In this document: positions 1 to 5,254 of the stretch, in pieces
Position numbering within the stretch: position 1 is the stretch's first letter
Layout: each line of letters begins with the position of its first letter
Source of the DNA: JALXCG01 sp026991065 [NCBI: Gemmatimonadota bacterium]
GTDB taxonomy: Bacteria > GCA-2686955
Direction of reading: 5' to 3'
Length of the DNA stretch: 5,254 nucleotides
Assembly: GCA_026991065.1 (NCBI GenBank)
Contig: JALXCG010000538.1
Coordinates: 1-5,254, forward strand
Notes under the pieces: generated by a model
Told to the model about the DNA's origin: nothing
Database searches by the model: none
Seen by the model: only the letters and a program-made list of their open reading frames with translations
Program-made: the position numbers and the translations under genes

Positions 1-365
1 GCATGCACTGCACCGACGCGCCCTGCGTTTCGGTCTGCCCGACCGGTGCCAGTCACTACCATGAAAGCGGCGAAGTTCTGGTCGCTCACGAGAAATGCAC
101 CGGTTGCAAAGCCTGCATCGCCTCCTGCCCGTACGATGCGCGTTTCGTGCATCCCGCCGGCTACGTTGACAAGTGTACCTTTTGCATCCACCGCACCGAG
201 CGCGGCGACAACCCCGCATGTGTCACCACCTGCCCCACTTCCGCGCTCACCTTCGGTGATCTGAACGACCCCGACTCCGCAGTGCGGCAATTGCTCCGCG
301 AGCATCCCCACCAGGTTCTCAAGAAGGCCGCGGGCACCCACCCCAACCTTTTCTTCCTTACTTGA
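1..365 (+). CDS. 4Fe-4S ferredoxin subunit of a PsrB/NrfC/DMSO-reductase-type oxidoreductase (5' partial)
   Basis: This is the C-terminal 120 residues of an electron-transfer subunit that would pass electrons through a chain of 4Fe-4S clusters between a membrane quinone-interacting subunit and a molybdopterin catalytic subunit. The window begins inside the gene, and the ATG at 3 is an internal Met. Bases 1-2 (gc) fit the end of a Cys codon, which would complete a C-x2-C-x4-C-x3-CP set with C3, C8 and C12 (visible-residue numbering). A second set is C32-x2-C35-x2-C38-x3-C42-P, and a third is C58-x2-C61-x11-C73-x3-C77-P. This spacing is characteristic of the PsrB/NrfC/DmsB/TtrB family, which has four clusters; the remaining cysteines would lie upstream. 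The next gene, a NrfD-like anchor, starts 13 bases downstream, the usual partner order. The family is clear, but the substrate (polysulfide, thiosulfate, tetrathionate or other) cannot be read from this subunit. Confidence 0.93.
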   Translation, partial: MHCTDAPCVSVCPTGASHYHESGEVLVAHEKCTGCKACIASCPYDARFVHPAGYVDKCTFCIHRTERGDNPACVTTCPTSALTFGDLNDPDSAVRQLLREHPHQVLKKAAGTHPNLFFLT

Positions 366-378
366 TTTGGAACGCGCC

Positions 379-1371
379 ATGAACACTCTTCCGTTAGAAG
401 TCACCAGCAGTCGCGTTCAACCCCACATCGATCCCGTTTTGCATATCTGGTGCTGGGATGTGGCGGCCTACCTCTTTCTCGGGGGAATCGCCGCCGGCTT
501 GCTTGTGATCTACGCCGTTCACACTTTGCGCAAAGGCAATTCCTCGACCTTCTCCTGGCCCTTGCGCTTCGCGCCCCTGATTGCGCTCTCCGCGCTTTCC
601 CTGGGGATGGCCTTTCTCTTTCTCGACCTGGAGTACAAGACCCACGTCTACCGCTTCTACTTCACCTTTCGCCCCACTTCGCCCATGTCCTGGGGATCCT
701 GGATTCTGATCGTCACCTATCCCGTCGGCATCCTGATGGCCACCGGCGGCTGGTCGGAGCAGCAGAAGCGCGCCGCCGGCGCCCGCCTCGGCTCGGGGTC
801 GATCGCCCGTCTTCTGGACAACACACTGGCTTTTTCCGATCGCCACCGAGCCACCATCCTGCGTCTGGGGATCGCGGTTGGCTGCGGACTCGGGCTCTAC
901 ACCGGACTCCTGCTCGGCACGCTGAGCGCCCGGCTCCAGTGGAATACGGCCATGCTCGGCCCCCTTTTCCTCGCTTCCGGAATCTCCACGGGAATCGCAT
1001 TTCTTCTGCTTTTTCCGCTCCACAACGATGAGCGGCACGAACTCACTCGATGGGACATCGCCGCGATCGGCGTTGAACTCACTCTCATCGGGCTGATGCT
1101 GATCGGTTTCCTGAGCGGCGACGAGGCCGCGCGCCTGGCCGCCTGGAACCTGCTCGGCGGGCCGGTTACCGGGGAGTTCTGGTCCCTGGTGATCATCACC
1201 GGACTCGCCGTCCCGCTCTTTCTTGAGATCGTCGAGATGCGCCGCGCCGGAGCGCGCGCTTTCATGGCTCCGGTGCTCGTTTTGATCGGCGGCATCGCCT
1301 TGCGCTTCATCCTGCTACACGCCGGGCAGGCCACCTCTTACGACGCCCTGCTGAGCATGGTTGGACACTAA
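379..1371 (+). CDS. NrfD/PsrC-family polytopic membrane subunit
   Basis: This is a quinone-interacting membrane anchor that would exchange electrons between the menaquinone/ubiquinone pool and the preceding ferredoxin subunit. The protein is 330 residues with about eight hydrophobic segments (roughly 28-48, 62-82, 105-124, 160-183, 193-215, 227-246, 265-283 and 293-312), matching the family. Family-like motifs are WCWDVAAYLFLGGIAAG (24-40), the SPMSWGSW stretch (101-108) following an Arg-rich loop, and YTGLLLG followed by a LFLASGISTG helix. ATG 379 was chosen because a GGAA lies 6 bases upstream; an in-frame TTG at 367 would add four residues but has no Shine-Dalgarno sequence. The gene follows the ferredoxin gene by 13 bases, so the two are almost certainly cotranscribed and form one complex. 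PsrC, TtrC, PhsC and NrfD subtypes cannot be separated from sequence reading alone. Confidence 0.92.
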   Translation: MNTLPLEVTSSRVQPHIDPVLHIWCWDVAAYLFLGGIAAGLLVIYAVHTLRKGNSSTFSWPLRFAPLIALSALSLGMAFLFLDLEYKTHVYRFYFTFRPTSPMSWGSWILIVTYPVGILMATGGWSEQQKRAAGARLGSGSIARLLDNTLAFSDRHRATILRLGIAVGCGLGLYTGLLLGTLSARLQWNTAMLGPLFLASGISTGIAFLLLFPLHNDERHELTRWDIAAIGVELTLIGLMLIGFLSGDEAARLAAWNLLGGPVTGEFWSLVIITGLAVPLFLEIVEMRRAGARAFMAPVLVLIGGIALRFILLHAGQATSYDALLSMVGH

Positions 1372-1398
1372 TTCGGCGCCGGGCATCGCGCCCCTGCC

Positions 1399-1408
1399 GG
1401 GAGAAGAG
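1399..1408 (+). promoter_or_regulatory. Shine-Dalgarno site fixing the start at 1412
   Basis: The purine-rich GGGAGAAGAG contains a GGAG core (1400-1403) eight bases before ATG 1412. It decides in favour of that start over the in-frame TTG at 1361, which would overlap the end of the nrfD-like gene and add 17 low-complexity residues. Confidence 0.7.
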
Positions 1409-1411
1409 CAG

Positions 1412-1942
1412 ATGCAGCAACAATCCACTGAACAATCGGACCATTTCTGGAACCCCTATGTCGCCGGTGTCCTCCTCGGCCTGGCACTCTTGGCCGCTTT
1501 CCTGATCATGGGCTGGGGACTGGGCGCCAGCGGCGCGGCCAACCGGATCGCGATTCTCGCGGCGCATACCGTTGCTCCGGATGCGGTCGAAGCCAACGCC
1601 TATTTCCGTCCCTATGTCACCGCCGAGCATGGCGTCATGAATGACTGGCTGGTGTTCGAGACCCTCGGTGTGTTCCTGGGGGGCCTGATCGGCGCCTTCT
1701 CCGCCGGCCGCACCCGCCTGGCGGTGCGCCACGGCGCCCGGATCAGTGTCCGCGGCCGCCTCTTCTGGGCGCTGGTCGGTGGCATCATCATGGGGTTTGC
1801 CGCACGCCTGGCCCGCGGCTGCACCTCCGGGCAAGCTCTCTCCGGCGGCGCGCTGCTGGCCACTGGATCCTGGGCTTTCATGATGATGGTCTTTGTCGGC
1901 GGCTACGCTGTCGCCCCCCTAATTCGCCGTCAGTGGCGCTAG
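1412..1942 (+). CDS. YeeE/YedE-family sulfur transport protein (short, stand-alone module)
   Basis: This is a 176-residue integral membrane protein of the YeeE/YedE family (DUF395, sulfur transport domain), whose characterised member TsuA takes up thiosulfate. Hydrophobic segments lie near 16-37, 80-97, 117-134 and 146-170. The diagnostic motif is ARLARGCTSGQALSGG (131-146) with Cys137, the only cysteine in the protein, followed by a Gly/aromatic-rich helix. Cysteines at this position in the family are thought to relay sulfur substrates through the pore. Full-length YeeE proteins are about 330-400 residues with two pseudo-repeated halves; this is about half that and is followed 10 bases later by a second YeeE gene, so the two probably work as a pair. 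The exact substrate (thiosulfate, sulfide, polysulfide or a selenium compound) is not determined. Confidence 0.88.
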   Translation: MQQQSTEQSDHFWNPYVAGVLLGLALLAAFLIMGWGLGASGAANRIAILAAHTVAPDAVEANAYFRPYVTAEHGVMNDWLVFETLGVFLGGLIGAFSAGRTRLAVRHGARISVRGRLFWALVGGIIMGFAARLARGCTSGQALSGGALLATGSWAFMMMVFVGGYAVAPLIRRQWR

Positions 1943-1945
1943 GAG
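1941..1945 (+). promoter_or_regulatory. Shine-Dalgarno AGGAG for the YeeE-rhodanese gene
   Basis: AGGAG lies seven bases before ATG 1953 and overlaps the TAG stop (1940-1942) of the preceding YeeE gene. This arrangement suggests translational coupling of the two YeeE proteins. Confidence 0.75.
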
Positions 1946-1952
1946 CCCTCTC

Positions 1953-3140
1953 ATGCCTCTCCCCTTCTACATGCACGACGCCTTTTCGCGCCCGGTTGGG
2001 TTGGTCATTGCGACCCTGATTGGATGTGTCTTCGGCTTTGCCCTGGAGCGTGCCGGGTTCGGCCGCGCCACCGTTCTGACCGATCAGTTCTACGGCGACA
2101 ACATGCGCGTCTTCAAAGTGATGTTCTCGGCCATCGTCACCGCCATGCTCGGCGTGTTTGTCTGCTCCGGCCTGGGCATTCTCGATCTTTCGCTCATGCG
2201 GATTCCAACCACCTACCTCTGGCCGCAGATCGCCGGTGGATTCCTGCTCGGAGTCGGTTTCATTGTCTCCGGGCATTGCCCCGGCACCGCGGTGGTCGGA
2301 GCCAGCAGCGGCAACATCGACGCGATGGTCGCGTTCTTCGGAACCGTGCTCGGCACCTACGCATTCGGTGGCGTCTTCCCCTGGATCCAGGATTTCTACA
2401 ACTCGGGTGAGATGGGAATCCTGCGCCTGCCGACCACGTTCGGCATCAGTGAGACCCTGGCCGTGATCGCCGTGGTTCTCATGGCGATCGGCGGTTTCTT
2501 CGGCGCCGAATGGGTAGAGAAAAAGCTGGCGCGCGAGGACGCCCCGGCCGACCCGACCAATTCCGGTGCGGCCGCTCCGCGCAACCGGGTCTTCGGCATC
2601 TGGAGTCTGGCCACCGCGGCCGGCGCGGTGGTGCTCTTCTCCGGTTTCACCTTTGTCTCGCGCCCGCAAGCGGAGCCCGAACTCCCCTCCATCTCCGCTC
2701 TCGACCTGGCCACAACGCTGGTCGCGGATCCCACTCACTACTTCCTGCTGGATACCCGCATTCCCCCGGCGCCCCCCAAGCAGCGCATTCCCGGCGCGAT
2801 GGTGCTCTCGGCGGAGGATCCGGACGGCGCTTTCCTGGCGGACCTCCCCCCGACCCGCGAACTCCTGCTCTACGGCGGCGATGACGCGTCCACCCGGACA
2901 GACCTGGCCGAGCGCTTCGAAGGCACCACCCTGACGCTGCGTGGCGGCTATGCGGCTTTCCGGAATGAGGTTATTGCACCTCCGGAACCGCCCCGGGCGG
3001 CCACTCCCGACGCATTGGAAGCCTACCGCCTGCGCAGTGCGCTGCACGCCCATTTCACCGGCGCCTCCGCTCCCGCCCCGACACCGATGGTCAAACCGGT
3101 CCGGGTGAAGCGCGCGCGCAAGGCAGAGGGTGGGTGCTAG
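1953..3140 (+). CDS. YeeE/YedE-family transporter fused to a degenerate rhodanese-like domain
   Basis: This 395-residue fusion begins with a YeeE/YedE membrane module (about 1-190), with hydrophobic segments near 14-31, 54-76, 85-107, 120-145 and 165-185. It carries the family motif SGHCPGTAVVGASSG with Cys109. A charged linker (EWVEKKLARED) and a Pro/Ala-rich stretch lead to one further helix (about 213-235). After that comes a rhodanese-like domain (about 245-336) with LLDTR (265-269) and a following IPGAMVL. At the active-site loop the sequence is LYGGDDASTR (306-315), so the Cys expected just after Tyr307 is Gly308 and sulfurtransferase catalysis by the usual mechanism looks impossible. 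Basic residues before the last helix suggest the rhodanese-like domain faces the periplasm (inference). The protein ends in a basic tail with a final Cys395. The gene is translationally coupled to the upstream YeeE gene and likely forms a transporter with it. Confidence 0.88.
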   Translation: MPLPFYMHDAFSRPVGLVIATLIGCVFGFALERAGFGRATVLTDQFYGDNMRVFKVMFSAIVTAMLGVFVCSGLGILDLSLMRIPTTYLWPQIAGGFLLGVGFIVSGHCPGTAVVGASSGNIDAMVAFFGTVLGTYAFGGVFPWIQDFYNSGEMGILRLPTTFGISETLAVIAVVLMAIGGFFGAEWVEKKLAREDAPADPTNSGAAAPRNRVFGIWSLATAAGAVVLFSGFTFVSRPQAEPELPSISALDLATTLVADPTHYFLLDTRIPPAPPKQRIPGAMVLSAEDPDGAFLADLPPTRELLLYGGDDASTRTDLAERFEGTTLTLRGGYAAFRNEVIAPPEPPRAATPDALEAYRLRSALHAHFTGASAPAPTPMVKPVRVKRARKAEGGC

Positions 3141-3197
3141 AAACCGATCGCGCATTGGCTTTCGAGCCCCCATTCGGGCCTGCTTCGAGATCAGGGC

Positions 3198-3239
3198 GCT
3201 GAGTCCGCGGGAAGGCCGGTGGCCTTTCCGGGACTGAGC
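3198..3239 (+). terminator. Long imperfect hairpin; possible terminator or leader structure of the sulfur operon
   Basis: The left arm AGTCCGCGGGAAGGCC (3202-3217) pairs with GGCCTTTCCGGGACT (3221-3235) around a GGT loop. It gives about 15 pairs with one bulged G and one G-T wobble. Beyond a G-G mismatch the stem continues with GCT/AGC (3198-3200 with 3237-3239). It lies 57 bases after the stop of the YeeE-rhodanese gene, a good position for a terminator. There is no T-run after it, so intrinsic termination is doubtful; a Rho-linked 3' end, an mRNA-stabilising structure or a leader element for the next gene are alternatives. Confidence 0.45.
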
Positions 3240-3257
3240 AACAGAGAGATCGGAGCA

Positions 3258-3285
3258 GGGGCGAGTGCGGGGCGGGGAATCGGGG
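3258..3285 (+). promoter_or_regulatory. Putative G-quadruplex motif upstream of the DUF362 gene
   Basis: Four runs of exactly four G occur at 3258-3261, 3269-3272, 3274-3277 and 3282-3285, with loops of 7, 1 and 4 bases, fitting the canonical G-quadruplex pattern on the coding strand. The motif ends 65 bases before the DUF362 start, and in a transcript it would follow the hairpin by 18 bases. Whether it folds or regulates is unknown, and a chance occurrence in GC-rich DNA is possible. Confidence 0.45.
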
Positions 3286-3340
3286 TGACTCCTCCCGGGC
3301 AGAGCAGAATCGGGCTATCCTTGCGCTACACCCACCGCCA

Positions 3341-3347
3341 AAGGAAG
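3341..3347 (+). promoter_or_regulatory. Shine-Dalgarno AAGGAAG fixing the DUF362 start
   Basis: The AGGA core (3342-3345) sits five bases before ATG 3351. It selects this start over any earlier in-frame start codon in the open stretch back to 3219. The protein from this Met begins with a strand and RCPDY motif typical of the DUF362 N-terminus. Confidence 0.75.
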
Positions 3348-3350
3348 CCC

Positions 3351-4850
3351 ATGCAGCCGACCGTAATCCTCCGCCGCTGTCCCGACTACAACACCGCCCG
3401 GATTCACTTGCTGGTGCGCGAGGGCTTGCAGACACTCGGCTTGCGCCCCTGGGGGCGAACCCTGGTCAAGCCCAATCTGGTGGCAACCGGGAAGGAGTTC
3501 CCACACGCATTCACGCGCCCCGAATTCACCGAGGGCGTGCTGCTCGCCCTGCGGGACCGCGCCCGCGGTGACCTGACCGAGCTGGCGGTCGGTGAGCGAT
3601 GCGGCATCACCATGCCCACGCGCTACGCCTTTCGGGGAGCGGATTACTATGCGATGGCCCGGCGGGTCGGGGGCATCACGCTGCACCATTTCGACGAAGT
3701 GCCGCAGGTGGAGATTCCGCTCTACCACCCGGCGCGCCTGCGCGATCGGCTCTTCACTCCCCAGCCGGTGGCGCGGGCCGATTTCTTTGTCAATTGCCCG
3801 AAGTTCAAAGCCCATCCCTGGACCACGGTCACCTTCAGCCTGAAGAACTACATCGGCATTCAGGACGATCCCCATCGTTTGCTCGACCATGACCACGCAC
3901 TCAATCGCAAGGTCGTGGATCTTCAGTATGTCCTGCAGCCCGATTTCATCGCCGTGGATGCCATCATCGCGGGCGAGGGGCGCATGCTGACGCCACTCCC
4001 CTTCGACCTCGGCATGATCGTGATGGGGAACAACCAGGTGGCGCTCGACGCGGTCTGTGCCCGCATCATCGGCCTCGACCCGGAGTCGATCCCCCACATC
4101 CGACTCGCCCGGGAAGCCGGCTTCGGCCCGACCGCCCTCTCTGAAATCGATATCACCGGGGATTTCACGCTGGAAACCGCGCGCCAGGCCGCCGAGGGGT
4201 TCCGCAGCGGTCTGATCCGGGTGGAGGATTATTTCCAGGGGACCAACATCCACGCCTACAGCGGCCCCCCGCCGGCCGGAGACCAGGACTACTGCTGGGG
4301 CGGCTGCCCGGGCGCGATGGAGGAGGCGATCGAACTGCTGCGCCTGTTCAATAGCGATACAGACGCGTCCCTGCCACCCATCCATCTGGTGTTTGGCGAC
4401 TACCGCGGCGAGATTCCCGCCGCGGCGGGTGAACCGGTGATCTTCATCGGTGATTGCGCCGCTTTCAACGGTTCAATCGCCGGCCGCCCGGTCAACATCC
4501 CCAATATCTATCGTTCCCGCAGCGAAAAGGAGCCACTCAAAGCCCGCCGCGACGACGTCTTCCTGAAGATCGCCCGAACCTCGTGGAGCATGCGCAACCT
4601 CAAGCGCGACCCGGTGATCCGCATGGCCGGCTGCCCGGTGAGCGTGGCGGAGCAACTGCTCATCCTGGTCGAGGCGGGTGGTCTTCCCAATCCCTATTTC
4701 GCCCCGGCGCGGGCTCTCCCCTTCGCCAGTTCCTATCTCTCCTGGCGGACCCGCAGCGCGCTGCGGCGCCTGCGCGGAACCCCCTACAACCGCCCCGGAC
4801 CGACTCTGCGGGGAGCAGCACGCCCGGCGCAGAACCTGGAGCCGTCTTAA
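3351..4850 (+). CDS. DUF362-family protein with a C-terminal cysteine-rich, hydrogenase-small-subunit-like region
   Basis: The protein is 499 residues, soluble by appearance, with no signal peptide or membrane helix. Residues 1 to about 285 match DUF362: VILRRCPDY at the N-terminus, TLVKPNLV (37-44), NCPKFKAHPWTTVTFSLKNYIG (starting at 148), then AVDAIIAGEG and a GNNQVALDAVCARIIGLDP segment. Many DUF362 proteins carry a ferredoxin domain; no such CxxCxxCxxxCP set is present here. Instead, the C-terminal part has C315-x3-C319 (CWGGC), then a hydrophobic strand and GDCAAFNGSI with Cys369, then AGCPVS with Cys428. The order and surroundings of these motifs resemble the CxxC / GxCA..GG / GCP ligands of the proximal 4Fe-4S cluster in NiFe-hydrogenase small subunits. 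Cluster binding is therefore plausible but inferred. The DUF362 assignment is firm; the biochemical function is unknown. It is separated from the sulfur operon by 210 bases and may be a separate transcription unit. Confidence 0.85.
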   Translation: MQPTVILRRCPDYNTARIHLLVREGLQTLGLRPWGRTLVKPNLVATGKEFPHAFTRPEFTEGVLLALRDRARGDLTELAVGERCGITMPTRYAFRGADYYAMARRVGGITLHHFDEVPQVEIPLYHPARLRDRLFTPQPVARADFFVNCPKFKAHPWTTVTFSLKNYIGIQDDPHRLLDHDHALNRKVVDLQYVLQPDFIAVDAIIAGEGRMLTPLPFDLGMIVMGNNQVALDAVCARIIGLDPESIPHIRLAREAGFGPTALSEIDITGDFTLETARQAAEGFRSGLIRVEDYFQGTNIHAYSGPPPAGDQDYCWGGCPGAMEEAIELLRLFNSDTDASLPPIHLVFGDYRGEIPAAAGEPVIFIGDCAAFNGSIAGRPVNIPNIYRSRSEKEPLKARRDDVFLKIARTSWSMRNLKRDPVIRMAGCPVSVAEQLLILVEAGGLPNPYFAPARALPFASSYLSWRTRSALRRLRGTPYNRPGPTLRGAARPAQNLEPS

Positions 4851-4883
4851 GCCGGGGGGCTCAAGTGCCCGATGGTAGAAGAG

Positions 4884-4890
4884 AAAGGAG
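4884..4890 (+). promoter_or_regulatory. Shine-Dalgarno AAAGGAG for the last gene
   Basis: A near-perfect ribosome binding site lies six bases before ATG 4897. It is the main reason for calling the downstream open frame a gene although it has no stop within the window. Confidence 0.75.
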
Positions 4891-4896
4891 ACCGAG

Positions 4897-5254
4897 ATGG
4901 CCCTCCTACCTTCGGCCAACGCCCAAAGTCTGTTGCTGCAAAACCTGATCAGCGCGCGCGAAGACCTGCGCCTGGGACAGCCCAGTCGGCAGGACGCCCA
5001 GGCGGATGTCTACCTTTCCGGCCTGCTCACCGCGATTCTCGCCTGGCCGCGCTACATCGCCTGGGCGCAGCATTTCCTGTTCGACTACGACTTCGAGATC
5101 GCGCTCGCGGTTGATGAGAGCGACGAAGCGCGCGCGTTCCATCTGTTCAAGACCAACGCCGACAGCATTCTGATCGCTCTCGGCGTATTTCGCGCGCTGC
5201 CCAAGCCGCGCGAGCGCCACTCCCGCTGCGTCACCCGCGAGAGCTACATGGGGC
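4897..5254 (+). CDS. Unrecognised protein, 3' partial
   Basis: The frame is open from ATG 4897 to the window end, giving 119 residues and one extra base. It is supported by the AAAGGAG site six bases upstream and by codon use like the neighbouring genes (C/G-rich third positions). The visible part starts MALLPSANAQSLLLQNLI and looks mainly helical. It has a moderately hydrophobic stretch near 42-62 (GLLTAILAWPRYIAWAQHFLF), followed by an acidic aromatic segment FDYDFEIALAVDESDEA (62-78). There is one cysteine (Cys111) and no signal peptide or clear membrane helix. No family was recognised. It lies 46 bases after the DUF362 stop with no convincing terminator between, so it is probably cotranscribed with that gene. 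Confidence 0.72.
   Translation, partial: MALLPSANAQSLLLQNLISAREDLRLGQPSRQDAQADVYLSGLLTAILAWPRYIAWAQHFLFDYDFEIALAVDESDEARAFHLFKTNADSILIALGVFRALPKPRERHSRCVTRESYMG

Larger units (their letters stand above)
3141..3350. other. Non-coding gap with structured leader
   Basis: This 210-base gap separates the sulfur operon from the DUF362 gene. The frame of the DUF362 gene stays open back to 3219, but that stretch encodes nothing recognisable and contains the G-quadruplex pattern and half of the hairpin, so it is treated as untranslated. No convincing sigma70 promoter was found. The best -10 look-alike is TATCCT at 3316-3321, which lacks a matching -35. Confidence 0.7.

Noticed and set aside
3-5. ATG at the window edge as a true gene start
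   Set aside because: It falls inside a cysteine cluster motif whose first Cys codon is split by the edge, so the gene clearly continues upstream.
394-1038. Minus-strand open frame opposite the NrfD-like gene
   Set aside because: Its composition is biased (Gly/Glu/Gln/Arg) with no domain, while the + strand encodes an unmistakable polytopic membrane protein.
1361-1411. TTG start overlapping the end of the NrfD-like gene for the first YeeE protein
   Set aside because: It has no ribosome binding site, whereas ATG 1412 has GGAG eight bases upstream.
1878-3173. Long open frame of 431 codons on the minus strand
   Set aside because: It is antisense to the YeeE-rhodanese gene, is rich in Arg/Gly/Glu/His/Gln of low-complexity type, and has no recognisable motif. 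High third-position GC in the real gene keeps the opposite strand free of stops.
3316-3321. TATCCT as a -10 promoter box for the DUF362 gene
   Set aside because: No -35-like hexamer lies at a suitable spacing. GTGACT at 3285-3290 is 25 bases away, too far.
3219-3350. N-terminal extension of the DUF362 protein by 44 codons
   Set aside because: The extra residues are not family-like and overlap the hairpin and the G-quadruplex motif. A good Shine-Dalgarno site supports ATG 3351.
3315-4385. Minus-strand open frame of 356 codons
   Set aside because: It is a shadow of the DUF362 gene, whose motifs are clear on the + strand.
4855-4871. Possible terminator after the DUF362 gene
   Set aside because: Only about four pairs (GGGC with GCCC around TCAAGT) and no T-run; too weak to call.

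Overview
The window is GC-rich (roughly 60-65% G+C by eye) and densely coded. Every supported gene is on the + strand. The content is an anaerobic sulfur or redox gene set of the kind found in sulfur-respiring proteobacteria and similar anaerobes. No rRNA or other taxonomic marker is present, so the lineage stays open.

Region 1 (1-3140) looks like one operon of four closely spaced genes. It opens with the 3' part of a PsrB/NrfC-type ferredoxin subunit carrying three visible 4Fe-4S cysteine sets. Next come a complete NrfD/PsrC-type membrane anchor and two proteins of the YeeE/YedE sulfur-transport family. The first YeeE protein is a short stand-alone module. The second is a YeeE module followed by one extra membrane helix and a rhodanese-like domain that lacks the usual catalytic cysteine. 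A PsrA-like molybdopterin catalytic subunit would be expected upstream, but that is outside the window. The inferred logic is that the YeeE pair moves a sulfur species across the membrane, while the PsrB/PsrC pair carries electrons between the quinone pool and an oxidoreductase acting on a sulfur compound.

Region 2 (3141-3350) is a 210-base non-coding gap. It holds a long imperfect hairpin without a U-tract (3198-3239) and, 18 bases later, four runs of four G with short loops (3258-3285), a canonical G-quadruplex pattern.

Region 3 (3351-5254) holds a DUF362-family protein of 499 residues. Its C-terminal third carries a cysteine pattern (CWGGC, GDCA, GCP) reminiscent of the proximal 4Fe-4S cluster of NiFe-hydrogenase small subunits and the complex I 20 kDa subunit. 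After a 46-base gap comes the start of an unrecognised gene with an excellent ribosome binding site, which runs off the window end.

The most interesting points are the apparent DUF362/hydrogenase-small-subunit-like fusion, the YeeE-rhodanese fusion that has lost its active cysteine but ends in a C-terminal cysteine, and the hairpin plus G-quadruplex leader. No tRNA, rRNA, CRISPR array or insertion sequence was seen.
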